28,820 nucleotides of DNA from Myxococcota bacterium (GTDB lineage: Bacteria > Myxococcota_A > UBA9160 > PR03): positions 1 through 28,820 of the forward strand of contig JASJBO010000023.1 in the NCBI GenBank assembly GCA_030066475.1, given 5' to 3'. The position numbers were made by a program, and so were the translations under genes. Below the pieces are notes generated by a model. The model worked only from the letters and a program-made list of their open reading frames with translations. It was not told the DNA's origin and ran no database searches. Below are positions 25,019-28,820 of this stretch, one piece after another. The stretch's first letter is position 1; each line of letters opens with the position of its first letter.

Positions 25019-27362
25019 CGCGCTCGTTCCGGGCGCCGACCAGCAGGGCGGCGGGCAGCAGCAGCAGGTCGCCGGCCAGCACCAGACCCACGCCGAGGCT
25101 CGCCAGCAGGCCGAACCACACGAGCCCGCCCCACTGGGAGAACAGCAGCACCGAGAAGCCCAGCATCAGACACAGGCTGGTGACGAGCACGGCCTCGCCC
25201 ACGGTCTCGAACGCGCGCTGCAGCGCGAGCGCCGCCGAACCGACCCGCGCGCGCTCGCGCTGGTAGCGGAGCGCGACGTGGATGGTGTCGTCCACCGCGA
25301 TCGCGAGCAGGATGGCGCCCACCATGGTATTGGCCGGGTCGATGCCGATCCGGACCCAGCCCATCAGGCCGAGCAGCGCCGCCACCGGCAGGGCGTTGGC
25401 CACCAGCGCCCATGCCAGCAGGCGCGGGGCGCCGCGCAGCAGCAGGGCCAGGGTCGCGGCGACCACCGCGAACGCCGACGCGAAGCTTCGCCACTGGGTG
25501 TCGCGCAGCGCCCGCACGAAGCGGTCGGCCAGCACCAGCCCGCCCTCCAGCTCGACGCGATGCCCGGCCTCCCGCGCTCGCTGGTCGAGCGCCTCGATGG
25601 CCGCTTCGATGCGCGCCACGTAGGGCGACTGCGCATCGTCGTCGAGCCAGGCGCGGTCCACCGAGACCCGGAGGCGACTGCGGGATCGGGCCGGGTCGGC
25701 GATTGCCTCGCTCCAGAACCGGCGCGCCTGCTCCGAGCCGGCGACGAGCGCCAGCTCGCGACGGGCGCTGCCGGTCAGCTCCTCGAAGGAGTCGGGCGGT
25801 CGGCCGCGGTCGACCAGGTAGGCGTCTTCGAGCAGGTCGAGCAGGCTCCACGCGTGTCCGGTGGAGGTCTCGGCGCCGAACACGGCCTCGACGTCGCGCA
25901 GCAGCTGCAGCGACGCGGGGTGGTAGACGGGCGTTCCCTCGAGGAGCGTGACGACGGCTTCGGTCGTCATCGGCTTGCGGAAGTTCGCCTCGATGAAGCG
26001 CAGCGAGCGCACCACCAGCGAGCCCTCGCCGAAGCCGAAGTCGGTCGCATAGCCGACGCGACTCGCACCGCTCGCCAGCAGCCCGAAGCCGAGCAGGGAG
26101 GCCAGCAGGACGAAGCGGGGGTAGCGCGAGACCGTGTCGAAGGCCGCGCCGAGGATCTCACGCGGCAGCTCGCGGCGGCGCTCGGCCGGCCGCCAGCGTC
26201 CGACGCGCAGCCTCAGCGTCAGCAGCGCGGGCAGCAGGGTGAAGGTGAGCGCGAAGGACGCGCCCAGGCCGGCCGCGGCGAGCGCGCCGAAGTCGCGCAC
26301 GCTCTGCAGGTCGCTGCCGAGGAAGGAGGCGAAGCCCGCAGCGGTCGTGGCTGCCGCCCAGAAGCAGCCGGCGCCGACCTCGCGCGCGCCGCTCACCAGC
26401 GCCTCGCGTCCCTCGGCGCCGACGCGTCGTACGAAGGCAGTGAGCAGGTGGATCGAGGCCGCGACGGCGATCACCACCAGCAGCGGCGGCAGCGCGGCGA
26501 GCACCGAGGTGAGCGGAACGCCGAGCAGGGCCGCCAACCCCTGTACGACGGCGGTGGTCGCTGCGACCGTGACGAGCGGCAGCGCCGTCAGCCAGACGTC
26601 GCGGAACAGGGCGGCGAGCAGCCCCAGCATCGTGAGCAGCATGAGGGCGGTCAGCACGCGCGAATCGCGGTCGAGGTCGTCGGCCGAGACCACGGTCCAG
26701 ACCGGGTCGCCAGCCAGGTGCAGGTCGGCGCCGAGCTCCGCCTCGAAGTCGGGCCGCAACGCCAGCACGCCGCGCACGGTGCGCCGCATCGGCTCGCTCT
26801 GGAGCGACTGCAGCTCCACCACCACGCCGGCCGCGCGCGCGTCGGGAGCGAGAACGGTGCGTGCGAAGCGCTGCTGCTGGCGCCCCAGCCCGAGCAGCTC
26901 GCGCCAGTCCGGCGCCAGGGTCGCGCTCCCGTCGAGCGCGGCGAGCGTCCGCGTCTCCAGGGGACCCACCACGATCGGCGTATCGAGCGCGCTGCGGGTG
27001 CGTCGCACGTTGGGCAGCGCGTCGAGCGACGCCTGGAGCCGGGCCAGGAACCCGAGCGCCCACGGCTCCCCAATGTGCTCGCAGCGCGGCGTGTCGCGGC
27101 AGCCGAACACCACCAGCATGTGGATGCCGCTCTCGAACTCGTCCAGGAATGCCGCGAGCCGCTCGACCTGCGGATCGTCGGGTCCGAAGTAGGCCGCGTA
27201 GCCGACCTCGCTCTCGAGTCCGGCGGCGTGGAGGAGGAGCCAGCCCACGAGTGCCGCCGCGACGCCCGTCGTGGCGAAGGGCCTCCGGACCCCGAGCGCC
27301 GCCAGTCTGGTGGCGAGGCGGGTGGCAAGACTGGCGGCAAAATTGGTGGCGATTGCTGCCAC
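25005..27362 (-). CDS. MMPL/RND-superfamily exporter
   Basis: A 785 aa inner-membrane protein of the RND/MMPL type with two similar halves. Each half has one helix, a large periplasmic domain (about residues 45-230 and 435-600), then five helices. The second-half coupling motif IAVDDTIHVALRYQRER keeps the acidic pair typical of proton-driven members; the first-half equivalent is IAVAASIHLLTAF, without acids. Such exporters move lipids (MmpL, HpnN) and often pair with a LolA-like protein, as here. The frame is open to 27944 through antisense of the divergent gene. GTG 27362 with AGGG upstream is the likeliest start, GTG 27374 being possible. The N-terminus has a small repeat (LATRLATRLA). First gene of the six-gene operon. 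Confidence 0.88.
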   Translation of the reverse strand: MAAIATNFAASLATRLATRLAALGVRRPFATTGVAAALVGWLLLHAAGLESEVGYAAYFGPDDPQVERLAAFLDEFESGIHMLVVFGCRDTPRCEHIGEPWALGFLARLQASLDALPNVRRTRSALDTPIVVGPLETRTLAALDGSATLAPDWRELLGLGRQQQRFARTVLAPDARAAGVVVELQSLQSEPMRRTVRGVLALRPDFEAELGADLHLAGDPVWTVVSADDLDRDSRVLTALMLLTMLGLLAALFRDVWLTALPLVTVAATTAVVQGLAALLGVPLTSVLAALPPLLVVIAVAASIHLLTAFVRRVGAEGREALVSGAREVGAGCFWAAATTAAGFASFLGSDLQSVRDFGALAAAGLGASFALTFTLLPALLTLRLRVGRWRPAERRRELPREILGAAFDTVSRYPRFVLLASLLGFGLLASGASRVGYATDFGFGEGSLVVRSLRFIEANFRKPMTTEAVVTLLEGTPVYHPASLQLLRDVEAVFGAETSTGHAWSLLDLLEDAYLVDRGRPPDSFEELTGSARRELALVAGSEQARRFWSEAIADPARSRSRLRVSVDRAWLDDDAQSPYVARIEAAIEALDQRAREAGHRVELEGGLVLADRFVRALRDTQWRSFASAFAVVAATLALLLRGAPRLLAWALVANALPVAALLGLMGWVRIGIDPANTMVGAILLAIAVDDTIHVALRYQRERARVGSAALALQRAFETVGEAVLVTSLCLMLGFSVLLFSQWGGLVWFGLLASLGVGLVLAGDLLLLPAALLVGARNERDATR

Positions 27363-27671
27363 GCGACCCTGCACCGCGACCGCTGTCCCTCTGCATCCGA
27401 ACCGGCCTTGGCATCCTAGGGGCCGGTGCCCGACACGGCGCCCAGGAAGATCCAAAGAAAGCCCGAGCGAGCCGGCTGCGGGCGCTGCAGCCGAGCGCCC
27501 TGGCTGCGTCTGGCTGCACGCGCTCCGCGGCGTACGGCAGCCAGGTCCGCGCGAAGCGGCGCCTCCGGTGCGGCTGGTCGTTGCTGGTCGGGCGGAGCGG
27601 TCGCCACGCGGGGCGGCGCGGCACCTCACCGCGCCCCGCACCGGGCACGCGGCTTGCTCTGCCTGACACCC
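27363..27671. other. Divergent control region between exporter and sigma-54 activator
   Basis: A 309-base region that must hold promoters for both the minus-strand six-gene operon and the plus-strand activator. The only promoter-like element I can support is the -24/-12 match at 27643-27658 on the plus strand. I found no acceptable GG-N10-GC match on the minus strand. It also contains the direct repeat CTGGCTGC (27500-27520), which could be an activator half-site. Confidence 0.5.
27643..27658 (+). promoter_or_regulatory. Candidate sigma-54 (-24/-12) promoter
   Basis: GGGCACG-N4-TTGCT matches the consensus TGGCACG-N4-TTGCW at every defined position except the first. With the -12 C at 27657, the transcript would start about 27669, only about 3 bases before the ATG at 27672. 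That would make the mRNA essentially leaderless, so either translation is leaderless or the true start or promoter differs. Confidence 0.45.
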
Positions 27672-28676
27672 ATGCACCCTGCCCGCGCCCGACGCCTCCA
27701 CCACACGTCCCTCGCGCCCCGGCCGATCGTCGGCAGCTCGCCGGCCGTCCGCCGGCTGCGCGAGGCGATCCGACGGATCGGCCCCAGCGACTCCACCGTG
27801 CTGCTCACCGGAGAGACCGGCGTGGGCAAGGGGCTCGCCGCCGAGCGGCTGCACGCGCTGTCCCCGCGCGCGAGCCGCGAGCTGGTTCACGTCGACTGCG
27901 CCGCGCTGGCGCCGAGCGTGATCGAGAGCGAGCTGTTCGGCCACGTTCGTGGCGCGTTCACGGGCGCGAGCAGCGACCGGCCCGGCCGCTTCGAGCTGGC
28001 GGCCGGCGGCACGCTCTTCCTCGACGAGATCGGAGAGCTCGAGCCCCGCCTCCAGGCCAAGCTGCTGCGCGTGCTGCAGGACCGCCGCTTCGAGCGCGTG
28101 GGCGGTCGCGAGACGCTGTGCATGAGCGGGCGCATCCTGGCGGCCACGAACCGCGACCTGGGCGCCGCGGTGCGCGACGGCGCGTTCCGCGCCGACCTGC
28201 TCTATCGCCTCCGGGTCGTGGAGCTACGCCTGCCGTCGCTGCGCGAGCGCATCACCGATCTTCCGGAGCTGATCGCGCAGGCCCTCGACGCGCTGTCGGA
28301 GCGCCTGTCCCGGCCGCCGCCGCCGGTCTCGCCGTCGTTCGTGCAGCGTCTCGCCGCCCACGACTGGCCCGGCAACGTGCGCGAGCTCTGGAACCTGCTC
28401 GAGCGTCTGCTCGTGGCACACGGCGCGGTCTCGCTCGACGGGGAGGCGGCGGCGTCCGTGCTCGACGCGTGCGGTCCTCTGCCAGGCCCCCGCGCCACGG
28501 CCGCCGAGCCTGCTGCCACCGACGTGCGCGGGTGCGACCGTGACGGCCTGGCCGCCGTCCTGGTGGCAACCGGCGGCAACGTCTCGCGCGCCGCGCGGCG
28601 GCTGGGCGTGCCGCGCAGCACGCTGCGCCATCGCATCGAGCGCTTCGGCCTGCACGAGCTGATCCCGCGCGACTGA
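27672..28676 (+). CDS. Single-domain sigma-54 activator (AAA+ plus Fis helix-turn-helix)
   Basis: A 334 aa bacterial enhancer-binding protein with no receiver or other sensory domain, like PspF. AAA+ core: Walker A GETGVGKG from residue 47 (the usual GKE is GKG), sigma-54 loop VRGAFTGA, Walker [22 protein letters not shown], and [13 protein letters not shown]-terminal Fis-type helix-turn-helix lies in [20 protein letters not shown]. The open frame continues upstream to 27426, but the ATG at 27672 gives the natural start just before PIVGSSPAV, although without a ribosome site. With no input domain it should be controlled by a partner protein or by its own level. Divergence from the exporter operon suggests it controls that operon, itself, or both. 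Confidence 0.9.
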   Translation: MHPARARRLHHTSLAPRPIVGSSPAVRRLREAIRRIGPSDSTVLLTGETGVGKGLAAERLHALSPRASRELVHVDCAALAPSVIESELFGHVRGAFTGASSDRPGRFELAAGGTLFLDEIGELEPRLQAKLLRVLQDRRFERVGGRETLCMSGRILAATNRDLGAAVRDGAFRADLLYRLRVVELRLPSLRERITDLPELIAQALDALSERLSRPPPPVSPSFVQRLAAHDWPGNVRELWNLLERLLVAHGAVSLDGEAAASVLDACGPLPGPRATAAEPAATDVRGCDRDGLAAVLVATGGNVSRAARRLGVPRSTLRHRIERFGLHELIPRD

Positions 28677-28689
28677 GGGCCGCGATCCG

Positions 28690-28820
28690 CTAGGAGCCCG
28701 CGCGGCAGAAGTCCCCTGCAAGCGCCCGGAGGGCGCGCGCAGTGAGGCGAAGCCGAACGAAGTCAGACCGCAAGCGCCCGGAGGGCGCGCGCAGTGAGGC
28801 GAAGCCGAACGAAGTCAGAC
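28690..28820 (+). repeat. Intergenic modular repeat, tandem copy R4 running off the window
   Basis: Starts CTAGGAGCC like R1, then has GCGCGGCAGAAG and two units of 52-base period (28718-28769 and 28770 to the window end). Each has the hairpin GCGCCC-GGA-GGGCGC, the module GGC-GAA-GCC and the end GAACGAAGTCAGAC. It lies 14 bases after the stop of the sigma-54 activator. The second unit ends at the window edge, so the array may be longer. Confidence 0.85.

Noticed and set aside
27363..27944. Longer MMPL exporter starting at 27944
   Set aside because: The extension is antisense to the sigma-54 activator and has no membrane-protein character; RND homology begins after 27362.
28718..28820. CRISPR array at the window end
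   Set aside because: The units are contiguous with no variable spacers, and no cas genes are present.

Overview
The window is about 29 kb of very GC-rich bacterial chromosome with tightly packed genes, many GTG and TTG starts, and stop/start overlaps of the ATGA and GTGA type. A PEP-CTERM-type exported protein, MopE/dockerin-like calcium-binding repeat proteins, two sigma-54 (NtrC-type) activators and an MMPL exporter with a LolA-like partner suggest a Gram-negative, probably deltaproteobacterial or myxococcotal organism. This placement is inferred; there is no rRNA or marker gene to confirm it. I see no tRNA, rRNA, CRISPR array, insertion sequence or phage structural gene.

Layout. (1) 20-2300, plus strand: an acyl-CoA ligase and a PEP-CTERM exported protein. 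(2) 2397-9638, minus strand: a candidate anaerobic succinate module. In transcription order it is an AspT/SucE-type antiporter, the flavinylation factor SdhE, fumarate reductase FrdABCD, and then ATP-dependent PEP carboxykinase after a 265-base gap. The block is bracketed by inverted copies of an intergenic repeat, and the frd part looks less GC-rich than its surroundings. (3) 9777-14678, minus strand: a LOG-family phosphoribohydrolase, two tandem paralogous secreted repeat proteins (the second broken by a frameshift), and a DUF3127 protein with an SSB-like acidic tail. (4) 14691-14849: a 159-base imperfect palindrome in the divergent gap. (5) 14908-18287, plus strand: a GT-A-like glycosyltransferase overlapping a cytoplasmic GH84 O-GlcNAcase homologue. 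(6) 18298-27362, minus strand: a compact six-gene operon of MMPL exporter, polytopic histidine kinase, sigma-54 response regulator, LolA-like protein, BtaA-like DUF3419 transferase and GST-like protein. (7) 27672-28676, plus strand: a divergent single-domain sigma-54 activator with a good -24/-12 promoter match immediately upstream. (8) The window ends inside a tandem copy of the intergenic repeat.

How they may work together. The succinate module would carboxylate PEP with ATP gain, reduce fumarate with quinol and export succinate; malate dehydrogenase and fumarase would be elsewhere. The six-gene operon reads as a regulated envelope-lipid system: a lipid-modifying enzyme, an inner-membrane RND exporter, a periplasmic carrier and a dedicated two-component sensor. 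The glycosyltransferase/O-GlcNAcase pair could be an intracellular writer and eraser of a sugar mark on protein. The last two are the best candidates for undescribed systems.
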